A stretch of DNA of 64,000 nt, taken from contig JAZKDB010000002.1 in NCBI GenBank assembly GCA_040387755.1, positions 620,001-684,000 of the forward strand, written 5' to 3'. Numbering within the stretch: position 1 is the first letter of the stretch; every line of letters begins with the position of its first letter. Shown here one piece after another: positions 23,122-31,973 of the stretch. A program made the translations under genes and the position numbers. The notes beneath the pieces are model-generated. The model was not told the DNA's origin and did no database searches. It saw only the letters and a program-made list of their open reading frames with translations. The DNA is from Rurimicrobium sp040387755. GTDB lineage: Bacteria; Bacteroidota; Bacteroidia; Chitinophagales; Chitinophagaceae.

Positions 23122-24957
23122 ATGTTTCGTACACATCATTGCGGCGAGCTCCGCAGCAACCATATCAATGAATCGGTAACCCTGAGCGGATGGGTGCAAA
23201 CTGTCCGCAAATTCGGCAGCATCACCTTTGTAGACCTCCGCGACCGCTATGGTATTACCCAGTTGGTGTTTGGTGAGCATTTCAACACCCAATTTGACGA
23301 AACCCCTCTGGGCCGCGAGTATGTGTTGCAGGTACAGGGCAAAGTAATAGAGCGCAGTAACAAAAACAGCAAAATCCCTACAGGCGATATTGAGATAGAA
23401 GTAGAGGGTTTTAAGATACTCAACAAAGCAGCTACACCACCTTTTACCATCGAAGAAAATACAGATGGTGGTGACGAACTGCGCATGAAATACCGCTTTC
23501 TGGATCTGCGCCGCCCTACCCTGCGCCGCAATATGGAGCTGCGCTATAAGGTAAACCGTGCTGTGCGCAATTATCTGGACAGTAAAGGCTTTTGGGATAT
23601 AGAAACGCCTTTCCTCATCAAATCTACGCCCGAAGGGGCACGCGATTTTGTGGTGCCCAGCCGTATGAACGAAGGACAGTTTTATGCACTGCCACAGAGT
23701 CCGCAAACCTTCAAACAATTGTTGATGGTGAGTGGTTATGACCGTTATTACCAAATCGTGAAATGCTTCCGTGATGAGGATTTGCGTGCCGACCGCCAAC
23801 CTGAATTTACCCAGATAGATTGCGAAATGGCTTTTGTAGAGCAAGAGGATATTCTGGAAAATTTTGAAGGTCTGTTCAAATTTGTTTTTGAAGATTTGAA
23901 AGGCAAGCAAATAGAAGGAGCCTTTCCGCGTATGACCTTTGACGATGCTATGTGGCATTATGGTAATGATAAGCCGGATATCCGTTTCGGGATGAAAATA
24001 CAGAATCTGAAAACGCCCTTTATTACCGCCTCGGTTGCCGCCAATGCAAGTGGCATTTATTGCGATGCGCTGAATGGTGTTGACTTTAAAGTAACCAACG
24101 AAGCAGAATCGGTATTGGCCATTTGTGTGCCCAATGCCAGCGAATACACACGTAAACAAACCGACGAATTGACGGAATGGGTAAAACGTCCGCAAATAGG
24201 CATGACAGGCTTGTTGTTCATCAAATGCAATACTGACGGCACTTTCAAAAGCAGTGTAGATAAATTTTTCGACGAAGAAAAATTGAAAAGTATTGCAGCA
24301 TTTTGCGGAGCAGAGGCCGGAGATTTAATCCTTCTGTTGGCAGGCAATGAATTGCGCACGCGCAAGGCCATCAGCGAATTGCGTCTGGAAATGGGAAATA
24401 AATTGGGTTTCAGAAATCCTGAGGAGTACAAACCTCTTTGGGTGATTGACTTCCCGCTTTTTGAATACGACGAAGAAGGCAACCGCTGGGTAGCCCGTCA
24501 CCACCCTTTTACTTCGCCCAAGCCGGAACAAATCGAAGTAATGATTAACAATGACCCAAAGATTGCCAACGCAGCTGAATATTACAAGCATCCTTACAAC
24601 GATATTAAGGCCAATGCCTACGATCTGGTGCTGAATGGTACAGAGATAGGTGGTGGTTCTATTCGTATTTATCAGCGTGAACTGCAAGAGAAAATGTTTG
24701 CTGCATTGGGCATGAGCCCCGAAGAAGCGCAGGAGAAATTTGGCTTCCTGCTGGGTGCATTTGAATATGGTGCTCCACCACATGGTGGTATTGCTCTTGG
24801 CTTCGACCGCTTATGTGCGCTGTTGGGCGGGCAGGAGAGCATCCGTGATTTTATAGCCTTCCCAAAAAACAATGCAGGCCGCGATGTAATGATAGATGCA
24901 CCATCAGAAATTGACGAAAAACAATTTACTGAATTGAAGTTAAAACTGGATCTGTAA
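23122..24957 (+). CDS. aspS: Aspartate-tRNA ligase
   Basis: A 611-residue class II aminoacyl-tRNA synthetase that charges tRNA-Asp. The N-terminal OB-fold anticodon-binding domain (LSGWVQTVRKFGSITFVDLRD) is followed by the catalytic core with motif 2 (FRDEDLRADRQPEFTQID), a bacterial-type GAD insert, and motif 3 (GGIALGFDRLCALLGG). ATG 23122 (MFRTHHCGEL) fits the family; the frame is open to 23053 without homology. It marks the return to core genome after the accessory block. Confidence 0.97.
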   Translation: MFRTHHCGELRSNHINESVTLSGWVQTVRKFGSITFVDLRDRYGITQLVFGEHFNTQFDETPLGREYVLQVQGKVIERSNKNSKIPTGDIEIEVEGFKILNKAATPPFTIEENTDGGDELRMKYRFLDLRRPTLRRNMELRYKVNRAVRNYLDSKGFWDIETPFLIKSTPEGARDFVVPSRMNEGQFYALPQSPQTFKQLLMVSGYDRYYQIVKCFRDEDLRADRQPEFTQIDCEMAFVEQEDILENFEGLFKFVFEDLKGKQIEGAFPRMTFDDAMWHYGNDKPDIRFGMKIQNLKTPFITASVAANASGIYCDALNGVDFKVTNEAESVLAICVPNASEYTRKQTDELTEWVKRPQIGMTGLLFIKCNTDGTFKSSVDKFFDEEKLKSIAAFCGAEAGDLILLLAGNELRTRKAISELRLEMGNKLGFRNPEEYKPLWVIDFPLFEYDEEGNRWVARHHPFTSPKPEQIEVMINNDPKIANAAEYYKHPYNDIKANAYDLVLNGTEIGGGSIRIYQRELQEKMFAALGMSPEEAQEKFGFLLGAFEYGAPPHGGIALGFDRLCALLGGQESIRDFIAFPKNNAGRDVMIDAPSEIDEKQFTELKLKLDL

Positions 24958-25025
24958 TTTTTTTTCGGCAAATAATTGCAGCAGATAATAAAATTTATAT
25001 CTTTACGAAGTCTTTAATTGATACT

Positions 25026-25562
25026 ATGAAAAAAATAATACTAGGTTTAGGATTTGCGCTGCTGGCAAGTGCTTCATTGATGTCTTGCAGCAAAGGGGAG
25101 TATAATTCCGGTGATTTGCAAACAGGAAAGAATCCGTTTGCAGATGCCAACAAACCCAAACCTACTCCTACAGGTACATTTACCGCTAAAGTCAATGGAT
25201 CCGATTTTTCTGCCAAATCTGCTTATGCCTATTATGCAGAAATAAATTCTGTAAAAATCTTTCATATTGTTGGTTTTAAAACAAGCCTAACAGACGCGGA
25301 CGGCATTTTCTGTTTTACCTCGTCAAAAGACAAAGGAAATTATGCTATTGATTTAGTAGGTGGCAGCATAAACGCCGGAACATATACTGCAACAGGCAGC
25401 ACTACCAGCGTATTTGGCGAAACAGGTAATATAGAAATTACTGAATCTACGGATACAAGAGTAAAAGGCAAATTCAATTTTAAAGGTGCCGGAGGATTAG
25501 AAATAACAGACGGTGCATTTGACTTGCCAGTAATCAATTACAGTGAATATTATCCTAAATAA
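25026..25562 (+). CDS. Predicted lipoprotein of unknown function
   Basis: A 178-residue protein with a lipoprotein signal (LLASASLMSCSKGEYNSGD, lipid on the Cys of MSC), then a Pro/Lys-rich linker and a beta-rich domain (GTFTAKVNGSDFSAKSAYAY ... GNYAIDLVGGSINAGTYTATG). The TFTAKVNG opening followed by repeated Gly/Thr strands is seen in many Bacteroidota surface lipoproteins of unknown function. It is followed by a terminator, so it is transcribed alone or with aspS (68 bp upstream). Confidence 0.75.
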   Translation: MKKIILGLGFALLASASLMSCSKGEYNSGDLQTGKNPFADANKPKPTPTGTFTAKVNGSDFSAKSAYAYYAEINSVKIFHIVGFKTSLTDADGIFCFTSSKDKGNYAIDLVGGSINAGTYTATGSTTSVFGETGNIEITESTDTRVKGKFNFKGAGGLEITDGAFDLPVINYSEYYPK

Positions 25563-25582
25563 GGACAACAACCTATTGTATA

Positions 25583-25614
25583 AAAAAACCACAGCAAACG
25601 TTGTGGTTTTTTTT
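25583..25614 (+). terminator. Rho-independent terminator
   Basis: AAAACCACA and TTGTGGTTTT pair around GCAAACG, with a run of eight T. It follows the lipoprotein gene. Confidence 0.8.
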
Positions 25615-25664
25615 ATCCCATTTCGGATGCAAAAAACTTAATTTCGCCGCAAAACAATTCATTA

Positions 25665-25847
25665 ATGAGCAGAGCAAAGTGGATTATACTATTATCTGTT
25701 GTCAGTACAATACTGGTATTAATCGGTGCATTAGCTAAAATACAACATTGGGATACTATTAAACCCTTGATGCTGGTAGGTATGACGCTGCAATTTGGAG
25801 TCATTATTTATGCCATAATCCCGCTGTTGAGCAAAAAGGAGAATTAA
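25665..25847 (+). CDS. Small GldL-like membrane protein
   Basis: A 60-residue protein with two membrane helices. The first contains VLIGALAKIQHWDTI, which resembles the GALFKIQHWP motif of gliding/type IX secretion protein GldL, where it lies in a transmembrane helix. The cytoplasmic part of GldL is missing, so this is not a full GldL. Its stop overlaps the start of the next gene (TAATG), implying translational coupling to the GT39-like enzyme. Role unknown. Confidence 0.6.
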   Translation: MSRAKWIILLSVVSTILVLIGALAKIQHWDTIKPLMLVGMTLQFGVIIYAIIPLLSKKEN

Positions 25848-27337
25848 TGCCGGGATTTCTTTCTACATGCAGAAACCTGAAAGATTGGATACTCCAATAC
25901 CCTTTGGTTGTAATTGTTTTGTTTTGCTTTATTACAAGGCTCCCTCAACTCATCGGCCCTCAGCTCATGCTGGACCCAGACGAATGCGTAACAGCAATAA
26001 TGGCAAAGCATTTTATGAACGGGGATGATTTTTCATTATTCTTCTGGGGGCAGAAATATGGCCTGACCATCTTTGAGTCGGCTATTATAGTGCCCTTTTA
26101 CCTTGTTTTGGGTATTAATACCATTGCTGTAAAGCTGGCAATGTTAAGCCTTTGGACTATTGGCGTAATATTTTTATACAAAACATTGTTAGCTATTAGC
26201 CATAACGACAAATTAAAGTCACTTTTATTTACTTTGGTATTTATTAGTTTGCCTGCATGGGCTATCTGGAGTATGAAAGCCAGAGGAGGCTACCTGACTT
26301 CCTTTGTGCTAAGCTCAGCGATAGTGTATATTTTATTCAACAAAAACAGTATGCAGAAAACTTTTGCCTACCTGCTGCTGGGAGTAATTATTGAACTTGT
26401 TTATGAAAGTCAGGTTCTTTGGCTGATTGGCATCATACCTTTATTAATCTATTCTTTAACAAAGCAATCGAATTATAAAAAAATCAGCTTGCTCATTTTG
26501 ACTTTTTTCACCACATTCTTTCTTCTCAAATACTATAAGACCTCAATCCTTTATCCGTATACCCCACCCATATCATTGCCTGATATAAAAAATACATCCT
26601 GGTATTTATTAAGATTCCCTGAGTATCTGTATAACTCTCTTGGTGGTCAGTATTACTTTTTTTTCTACCAACCCATCAACTTAGTGAATGCAATAATATC
26701 CATTATCACAGTAATAGTATTGTTTATACTCACCGCAACCGGAATTGTATTTATAATCAAAAGAAAGTGGGATAAAAACAGTTTTATTTTTTCAACTTTG
26801 TTCTTTTGGGGATTTCTACTTTTCAACTTCTTTACATATAAACAGGATGGACGATATTTGTTGCCCATTAGTCAATTCACTCTTCTTTCATTATATATTC
26901 TAATTAACTCCGACAGTGTAAATAAAAAAATTAGTACCATATTAGTGTCAATAATTTTAATTGGTTCAATAGGAATGTGTACATTTTGGAATTTTGAATT
27001 TGAGCCCAATAAGAAAAAAGAGGTTCAAGACATTGTAACTTTTCTGAGTAAAAACAATATACGGAATGCTTTTACAATGGATTGCCCATACCCCTGGTTT
27101 TTGATGTTTTATTCCAATGAAAAAATTATTGCCCGAATGCCATACTATGCAGGCAGGAGCTTAGCTATTTGCGATGCGGTAAATAATAACTGGAGAAAAG
27201 GAGAAAAAACAGCATTATTAAACTACGCTTACATGTTACCGGAAAGAGATAAGGGAACTGTGACTATTTTTAATAATTTTTATGTAAAAATAAATCCAAG
27301 TAAAGAGGAAATCGAAAGTCAATTTCAATTCAAATAA
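25847..27337 (+). CDS. GT39-like membrane glycosyltransferase (GT-C fold)
   Basis: A 496-residue polytopic membrane protein with about ten hydrophobic segments. The first periplasmic loop has LDPDECVTAIMAKHFMNGDDF, and the DPDE acidic motif just after the first helix is what GT-C/PMT-type lipid-linked sugar transferases use for catalysis. The C-terminal part (KKEVQDIVTFLSKNN and the following GNAFTMDCPYPW-like region) is a soluble periplasmic tail. Likely role: moving a sugar from a polyprenyl carrier to a lipid, glycan or protein. The acceptor is not deducible. Confidence 0.75.
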   Translation: MPGFLSTCRNLKDWILQYPLVVIVLFCFITRLPQLIGPQLMLDPDECVTAIMAKHFMNGDDFSLFFWGQKYGLTIFESAIIVPFYLVLGINTIAVKLAMLSLWTIGVIFLYKTLLAISHNDKLKSLLFTLVFISLPAWAIWSMKARGGYLTSFVLSSAIVYILFNKNSMQKTFAYLLLGVIIELVYESQVLWLIGIIPLLIYSLTKQSNYKKISLLILTFFTTFFLLKYYKTSILYPYTPPISLPDIKNTSWYLLRFPEYLYNSLGGQYYFFFYQPINLVNAIISIITVIVLFILTATGIVFIIKRKWDKNSFIFSTLFFWGFLLFNFFTYKQDGRYLLPISQFTLLSLYILINSDSVNKKISTILVSIILIGSIGMCTFWNFEFEPNKKKEVQDIVTFLSKNNIRNAFTMDCPYPWFLMFYSNEKIIARMPYYAGRSLAICDAVNNNWRKGEKTALLNYAYMLPERDKGTVTIFNNFYVKINPSKEEIESQFQFK

Positions 27338-27350
27338 AATTCAATATCAA

Positions 27351-28373
27351 ATGGAACGTACCGAAATAGAGAGCCTTGGAGAATTTGGGCTGATACAGCA
27401 CCTTACCCAAAATAACGAAACAAGACAAGCCACCACTATGCTGAGCATTGGTGATGATGCTGCTGTAATTGACCATTTTGGCAAGCAAACAGTCATTACA
27501 ACAGATATGCTCATCGAGGGTATTCACTTCGACCTGATGTATACCCCACTCAAGCATTTAGGCTACAAAGCAATAGCCGTTAATGTTTCAGACTTATGTG
27601 CCATGATGGCAACACCATCTCATGTTACTTTGAGTATTGCATTCTCCAACCGATTTTCGGTAGAAGCAATGGACGAATTTTATGAGGGGGTATATGCTGC
27701 CTGCGACAAATACAATGTAGATTTGATTGGTGGCGACACCTGTACTTCGCCCAAAGGTTTTATCATAAGCGTAACGGCTGTAGGAGAAGTAACCAACGAC
27801 AACTATGTAACCCGCGACAAAGCTCAGATTAATGACCTGATTTGCGCCACAGGAGACTTAGGTGCAGCTTATATCGGACTGCAATTATTGGAGCGCGAAA
27901 AGAGAATTTTTCTGGAAAACCCCAAAGTACAGCCCGACCTGCAGCAAAAAGAACATGTGATAGGAAAAATACTGAAGCCCGAAGCCAGACTGGATGTGGT
28001 GGAATGGCTGCAGGAACAAAATATTACCCCCACCTCAATGATGGATATCAGTGACGGTTTGAGCTCAGATATCCTGCATATCTGCCGCCAAAGCAATGTA
28101 GGTTGTATCATTTACGACGAAAAACTGCCCATTCATACCCAGACCAAAGAAATGGCCATGGAATTTGGATTAAGCGGTACATCTTGTGCTCTTAACGGCG
28201 GAGAAGATTATGAATTGTTATTTACGATAGCCCAGGCCGATTATGATAAAATCGTACTCAGCGAAAAAATCAGTGTAATAGGATACATCACCAAACCCGA
28301 AGAGGGAACACACCTTATTACCCAACAAGGCAATAAGCATAAACTGGTGGCACAAGGCTGGCGGGCGTTTTAA
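27351..28373 (+). CDS. thiL: Thiamine-monophosphate kinase
   Basis: A 340-residue ThiL, which phosphorylates thiamine monophosphate to thiamine diphosphate with ATP. The family opening (EFGLIQHLT, then SIGDDAAVIDHFGKQTVITTD) is clear, and MLIEGIHFDLMYTPLKHLGYKA, VNVSDLCAMMATPSH and DLIGGDTC follow in order. SDGLSSDILHICRQS and NGGEDYELLFT lie in the second domain. It belongs to the PurM/SelD/ThiL fold with acidic metal ligands in the DD and GGDT motifs. ATG 27351 is 13 bp after the glycosyltransferase, so they may be co-transcribed. No TPP riboswitch was seen upstream. Confidence 0.95.
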   Translation: MERTEIESLGEFGLIQHLTQNNETRQATTMLSIGDDAAVIDHFGKQTVITTDMLIEGIHFDLMYTPLKHLGYKAIAVNVSDLCAMMATPSHVTLSIAFSNRFSVEAMDEFYEGVYAACDKYNVDLIGGDTCTSPKGFIISVTAVGEVTNDNYVTRDKAQINDLICATGDLGAAYIGLQLLEREKRIFLENPKVQPDLQQKEHVIGKILKPEARLDVVEWLQEQNITPTSMMDISDGLSSDILHICRQSNVGCIIYDEKLPIHTQTKEMAMEFGLSGTSCALNGGEDYELLFTIAQADYDKIVLSEKISVIGYITKPEEGTHLITQQGNKHKLVAQGWRAF

Positions 28374-28525
28374 ATACACATATAATCCTGACACAAAGAG
28401 CACTTCAGATGTCTACAGGTCACACATTTAAGTCAATGAAAACAGTAGTAAGAAAATTATTTTTAAGAAAACATTTGTAAAATCACTTGTCTTTTATAAT
28501 TTTAGAGCTAAATAACACATTAAGT

Positions 28526-29059
28526 ATGCAATTTCTGAAGAAGATTATTTTATCTACCACTTCTGTTTTCACCTTATCTACAGCTTTGTTTTTATCGTCC
28601 TGTGCGCCAAAAAACAGTTGTGATACACTGGTTTGCAAAAACGGTGGTACGTGTGCAGCTGACTTTTGCAATTGCCCTACAGGATTTGACGGACCGGAAT
28701 GCCAAAATAAAATAACCGACCGTTATATCGGTACTTATTCAGGATTCACAGACCCGCGCAACGGGCAGCCTACACATATAGATACTGTTGACGTTTATAC
28801 TTCCAGCGACCCGCTTACACTTTCGGTAGTGCGCAGAAGAAGATATGACTTGATTTATTCCGGAATTATCGAAAACAAAACCAATTCAATCCTTATCTCT
28901 GATATAATAAGCGGTAATAGAAGATCTATTATTAATGTCACGGTAAAAGCTCCTACTTCGGTATCTACAAAAAGAACATTAAACATGAATGTAGAAGAGT
29001 ATGAAAGCGGTGTAAAAAAAGAAGAGCTGACCTTTAATGGCCAACTGATTGCTCAATAG
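28526..29059 (+). CDS. Lipoprotein with an EGF-like domain
   Basis: A 177-residue protein starting at ATG 28526 (MQFLKKIILSTTSVF), with a lipoprotein signal ending FLSSCAPKN. An EGF-like module follows at about 30-56: CDTLVCKNGGTCAADFC then NCPTGFDGPEC, giving the six-Cys pattern. The rest is a beta-rich domain (DRYIGTYSGFTDPRNG ... LTFNGQLIAQ) of no recognised family. EGF-like modules are common in exported Bacteroidota proteins and usually mediate binding. It is followed by a hairpin terminator. Confidence 0.8.
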   Translation: MQFLKKIILSTTSVFTLSTALFLSSCAPKNSCDTLVCKNGGTCAADFCNCPTGFDGPECQNKITDRYIGTYSGFTDPRNGQPTHIDTVDVYTSSDPLTLSVVRRRRYDLIYSGIIENKTNSILISDIISGNRRSIINVTVKAPTSVSTKRTLNMNVEEYESGVKKEELTFNGQLIAQ

Positions 29060-29082
29060 CAGAATTACTATTTTTTCAATAA

Positions 29083-29112
29083 GGGCAACTCTTTACAGGT
29101 TGCCCTTTTTTT
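29083..29112 (+). terminator. Rho-independent terminator
   Basis: GGGCAAC and GTTGCCC pair around TCTTTACAG, followed by seven T. It ends the EGF-lipoprotein transcript, 8 bp before the next start. Confidence 0.85.
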
Positions 29113-29119
29113 ATCAATT

Positions 29120-29437
29120 ATGAACGAACGCATCCAAAAAATCAAGGATTTCCTCAGTCAAAACCCCAATGATTTATTCCTCAACCATGCACTGGCCCTG
29201 GAATTCATCAAGATTGGACTAGATGAAGAAGCCTTGAAATGTTTTGAAAAAAATCAGACAAACGACCCAAACTACGTAGCCACTTACTACCATTTGGGCA
29301 AGCTGTTGGAACGCCTGGCACAACCCGAAAAAGCTTTAGAAATTTATGAGCGTGGAATGAGTATAGCCAAGGCACAAAAAGACCAGCATTCATACAATGA
29401 ACTACAGGGGGCTTACGAAGATTTAGCAGACCTTTAG
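29120..29437 (+). CDS. Small TPR protein
   Basis: A 105-residue cytoplasmic protein made of two to three TPR units: DLFLNHALALEFIKIGLDEEALKCFEKNQTNDPN, then YVATYYHLGKLLERLAQPEKALEIYERGMSIAKAQ (given here in parts of one repeat each). It carries the usual W/L/Y-A-Y-A-P pattern. TPRs bind protein partners; which one is unknown. It lies 24 bp upstream of tilS. Confidence 0.8.
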   Translation: MNERIQKIKDFLSQNPNDLFLNHALALEFIKIGLDEEALKCFEKNQTNDPNYVATYYHLGKLLERLAQPEKALEIYERGMSIAKAQKDQHSYNELQGAYEDLADL

Positions 29438-29448
29438 CCGACAGGCAC

Positions 29449-29456
29449 TATTTTTG
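29449..29456 (+). promoter_or_regulatory. -7-like element directly before tilS
   Basis: TATTTTTG matches TAnnTTTG and ends only 5 bp before the tilS ATG. If used, the mRNA would be nearly leaderless. No clear -33 TTG is present. Confidence 0.35.
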
Positions 29457-29461
29457 CAATA

Positions 29462-30796
29462 ATGGAGATAACACAAGCATTAGAACAGTATTGGCAGTCT
29501 CATCAATTTCCGGCAAAAGATAAAACTATTCTGGTGGCTGTCAGTGGCGGAAAAGACTCAATGGCATTAGCCTATCTGTTGTTAAAGTCAGGACACAAAC
29601 TAGCCATAGCTCATTGCAATTTTCAACTACGCGGAGAAGCATCAGACCTTGATGAACAATTGGTTAAGGATTGGACTCAATCAAACAATCTTGTACTTCA
29701 CACCATTCGTTTCGATACAGAAAAAGAAATGTCTTCCCGTAAGATGGGGATTCAGGAAACAGCCCGTCAATTGCGCTATGATTGGTTCGACCAACTTTGT
29801 CAACAACATGATTATGTGGCAATTGCCACTGCCCATCATGCCAATGACAATGCCGAAACAATGTTGATTAATCTGTGCAAGGGAACCGGCATAGCTGGCT
29901 TGCATGGCATTCCGGCTATAAATGGGAAAATCATCCGCCCTTTGCTATTTGCCATGCGCGAAGAAATTGACCAGTTGGTTACAACATACCAAATTCCTTT
30001 TAGAGAAGACGCATCAAACTCAAGTACCAAATATTTGCGTAATGCCGTAAGACACAAAATCTTACCTGCATTAAATGAAGTTTTTCCGCAAGTGGTGGAG
30101 CGGCTTAATGAAAATATCAACAGGTTAAGTCAGGTAGAAACTATCTATCTACAGGCAATAAAAGAAGAAAAGAAGAAGTTGATAGAGAAAAGAGGCCCGG
30201 ACGATTATATTCCTATTCTAAAGCTATTAAAACGCCCTGCTTACGAAGCAATATGTTACGAAATCTTTAGTGAATACGAATTTTCATCAGCTCAAATACC
30301 CGAAATCCTGAAATTGCTTCAAAGTGAATCTGGACATTATGTATCATCTGCCACACACAGAGTAATACGGGACAGAATGTTTCTGATTATCACACAGAAT
30401 GCAGTTGAAAAAACAGACTTAATTCTTATTGACCAATTTCCTCAAATAATAGAAACCGATGAAGGCCGATTTGTATTCAGTATCGAAGAGGTAAACATAA
30501 AAGCTGATAACGAAGCCAATAATGCATATGTCGATTTTGACCAGCTTAGCATACCCCTTGTTTTGCGGAGAAGACGTGCCGGAGATTATTTTTACCCTCT
30601 GGGTATGGCCATGAAAAAGAAAAAGTTAAGTCGTTTTCTGATCGATCAAAAAATACCCTTACATTTGAAAGAGCAGATTTGGGTGATAGAAAATAAAATG
30701 AAAATCGTTTGGATTGCAGGAATGCGATTGGATGAACGATTCAAAATCAGTAACAAAACAAAAAAAATGCTGCAAATAAAATTTTTGCTCAAATAA
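29462..30796 (+). CDS. tilS: tRNA(Ile)-lysidine synthetase
   Basis: A 444-residue enzyme that converts C34 of the CAU-anticodon tRNA-Ile to lysidine, so that it reads AUA. The ATP-pyrophosphatase loop SGGKDS lies at 28-33, followed by IAHCNFQLRGEASDLDE and the ATAHHANDNAETMLINLCKGTGI motif of the family. The C-terminal RRRRAGDYFYPLGM and KKKKLSRFLIDQKIP segments form the tRNA-binding domain. This gene is essential in most bacteria. ATG 29462 fits. Confidence 0.96.
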   Translation: MEITQALEQYWQSHQFPAKDKTILVAVSGGKDSMALAYLLLKSGHKLAIAHCNFQLRGEASDLDEQLVKDWTQSNNLVLHTIRFDTEKEMSSRKMGIQETARQLRYDWFDQLCQQHDYVAIATAHHANDNAETMLINLCKGTGIAGLHGIPAINGKIIRPLLFAMREEIDQLVTTYQIPFREDASNSSTKYLRNAVRHKILPALNEVFPQVVERLNENINRLSQVETIYLQAIKEEKKKLIEKRGPDDYIPILKLLKRPAYEAICYEIFSEYEFSSAQIPEILKLLQSESGHYVSSATHRVIRDRMFLIITQNAVEKTDLILIDQFPQIIETDEGRFVFSIEEVNIKADNEANNAYVDFDQLSIPLVLRRRRAGDYFYPLGMAMKKKKLSRFLIDQKIPLHLKEQIWVIENKMKIVWIAGMRLDERFKISNKTKKMLQIKFLLK

Positions 30797-30811
30797 GTGA
30801 AAAGCAAAGAG

Positions 30812-30819
30812 TATTTTTG
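30812..30819 (+). promoter_or_regulatory. Putative -7 element before the FAH gene
   Basis: TATTTTTG (TAnnTTTG type) lies 24 bp upstream of ATG 30844, a normal leader distance. There is no convincing -33 box. Confidence 0.4.
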
Positions 30820-30843
30820 CCGCGGAAATTAAGAATTGAGTTT

Positions 30844-31455
30844 ATGAAGATTATATGTATCGGTCGAAATTACGCAGAGCACGCCAAGGAGCTCAAAAAT
30901 GACGTACCTACCGAGCCGATTATTTTTATGAAACCTAAAACAGCACTGCTTGTTGATGGGAAACCTTTATTTTATCCCGAATACACCAATGATTTACAAT
31001 ATGAATGTGAGTTAGTTGTCCGCATGTCCAAGAACGGTAAATACATTCAGGAAAAATTTGCCAGGAAATATTATAATGCGATGACTGTCGGTATTGATTT
31101 CACAGCCAGAGATTTGCAACAAAAACAAAAAGAGAAAGGATTGCCATGGGAAATTGCCAAATCCTTTGATGGCTCTGCTGCTGTGGGTAAATTTGTTCCA
31201 CTTGATGACAACAAAAATGTTCAGGATATTAATTTTGAACTCAAAATTAATAATGATACAAAGCAAACAGGCCACACAGCTGACATGTTGTTTTCTATTG
31301 ATAAAATCATTGCCTATACCTCGCAATTTTTCACCCTTAATATTGGCGATTTGATTTTTACAGGTACACCCAGTGGTGTAGGCTCGTTGAGTGTAACAGA
31401 TCAATTAGTTGGATATTTAGAAGGCGAAGAATTATTTACTTGCTTAATTAAATAA
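30844..31455 (+). CDS. Fumarylacetoacetate hydrolase family protein
   Basis: A 203-residue enzyme of the FAH superfamily, in the short YcgM/FAHD1-like class that splits acylpyruvates or decarboxylates oxaloacetate. MKIICIGRNYAEHAKELKND is the standard N-terminus. The metal-binding acidic residues lie in the YECELVVRM and GIDFTARDLQQK segments, and the family's GDLIFTGTPSGVG turn is near the C-terminus. ATG 30844 is chosen over an upstream start at 30817 that adds only a non-homologous leader. The substrate cannot be read from sequence. Confidence 0.92.
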   Translation: MKIICIGRNYAEHAKELKNDVPTEPIIFMKPKTALLVDGKPLFYPEYTNDLQYECELVVRMSKNGKYIQEKFARKYYNAMTVGIDFTARDLQQKQKEKGLPWEIAKSFDGSAAVGKFVPLDDNKNVQDINFELKINNDTKQTGHTADMLFSIDKIIAYTSQFFTLNIGDLIFTGTPSGVGSLSVTDQLVGYLEGEELFTCLIK

Positions 31456-31467
31456 TTGAATCCCAAT

Positions 31468-31965
31468 ATGCGTCTTTTCTTATTCTCCTTACTGATTATT
31501 CTTTCGGCCACAGGCAAATCCATTGCACAATCTCAGGCACCAAGAATAGGATGTAAAGACGCAACTATACTTGTCCAAGCCACAGAATTGAAAGAAGGCC
31601 TGGCCAAACAGGGATTTGTGGTGGTCAATGATGCTATGCTCAGCATGGATTCTCGTGAAGACTTCCCGATTGTTGTGCGGATGCAGGCAGGTGTTTTTTA
31701 CCAAATCGTCTTTATCGGTAACACAAGAAGTAAGCGAATGAATCTGGATCTTTTTGGGTCTGGAAAACGATTATTGGTGCAAAAAGAGCAGCAACCTCTA
31801 AGCCAGACATCTAACGTTATCTCTTTCTCATTCACTCCCAGCGAAAATGATGATTATACTTTTATCCTTAGCCAAGCCATGAAGCAGGAATTGATGAAAT
31901 TCAAAGGAAAGGAAAGTGTATGTGGGAGTTTCTGTATACTCAGGTTGAAGAAAGCTGATAAATAG
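31468..31965 (+). CDS. Secreted protein of unknown function
   Basis: A 165-residue protein from ATG 31468 (an in-frame TTG at 31456 is also possible), with signal peptide MRLFLFSLLIILSATGKSIAQ. The mature domain is beta-rich with three Cys, among them VCGSFC. GVFYQIVFIGNTRSKRMNLD and NVISFSFTPSENDDYTFILS look like a jelly-roll or carbohydrate-binding-like sandwich, but no family was recognised. It is 12 bp after the FAH gene and 8 bp before ung, so probably in one transcript. Confidence 0.75.
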   Translation: MRLFLFSLLIILSATGKSIAQSQAPRIGCKDATILVQATELKEGLAKQGFVVVNDAMLSMDSREDFPIVVRMQAGVFYQIVFIGNTRSKRMNLDLFGSGKRLLVQKEQQPLSQTSNVISFSFTPSENDDYTFILSQAMKQELMKFKGKESVCGSFCILRLKKADK

Positions 31966-31973
31966 TCATTACA

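Noticed and set aside
22915..24195. 426-codon minus-strand ORF opposite aspS
   Set aside because: It lies antisense to the conserved AspS coding region and has no protein-like character.
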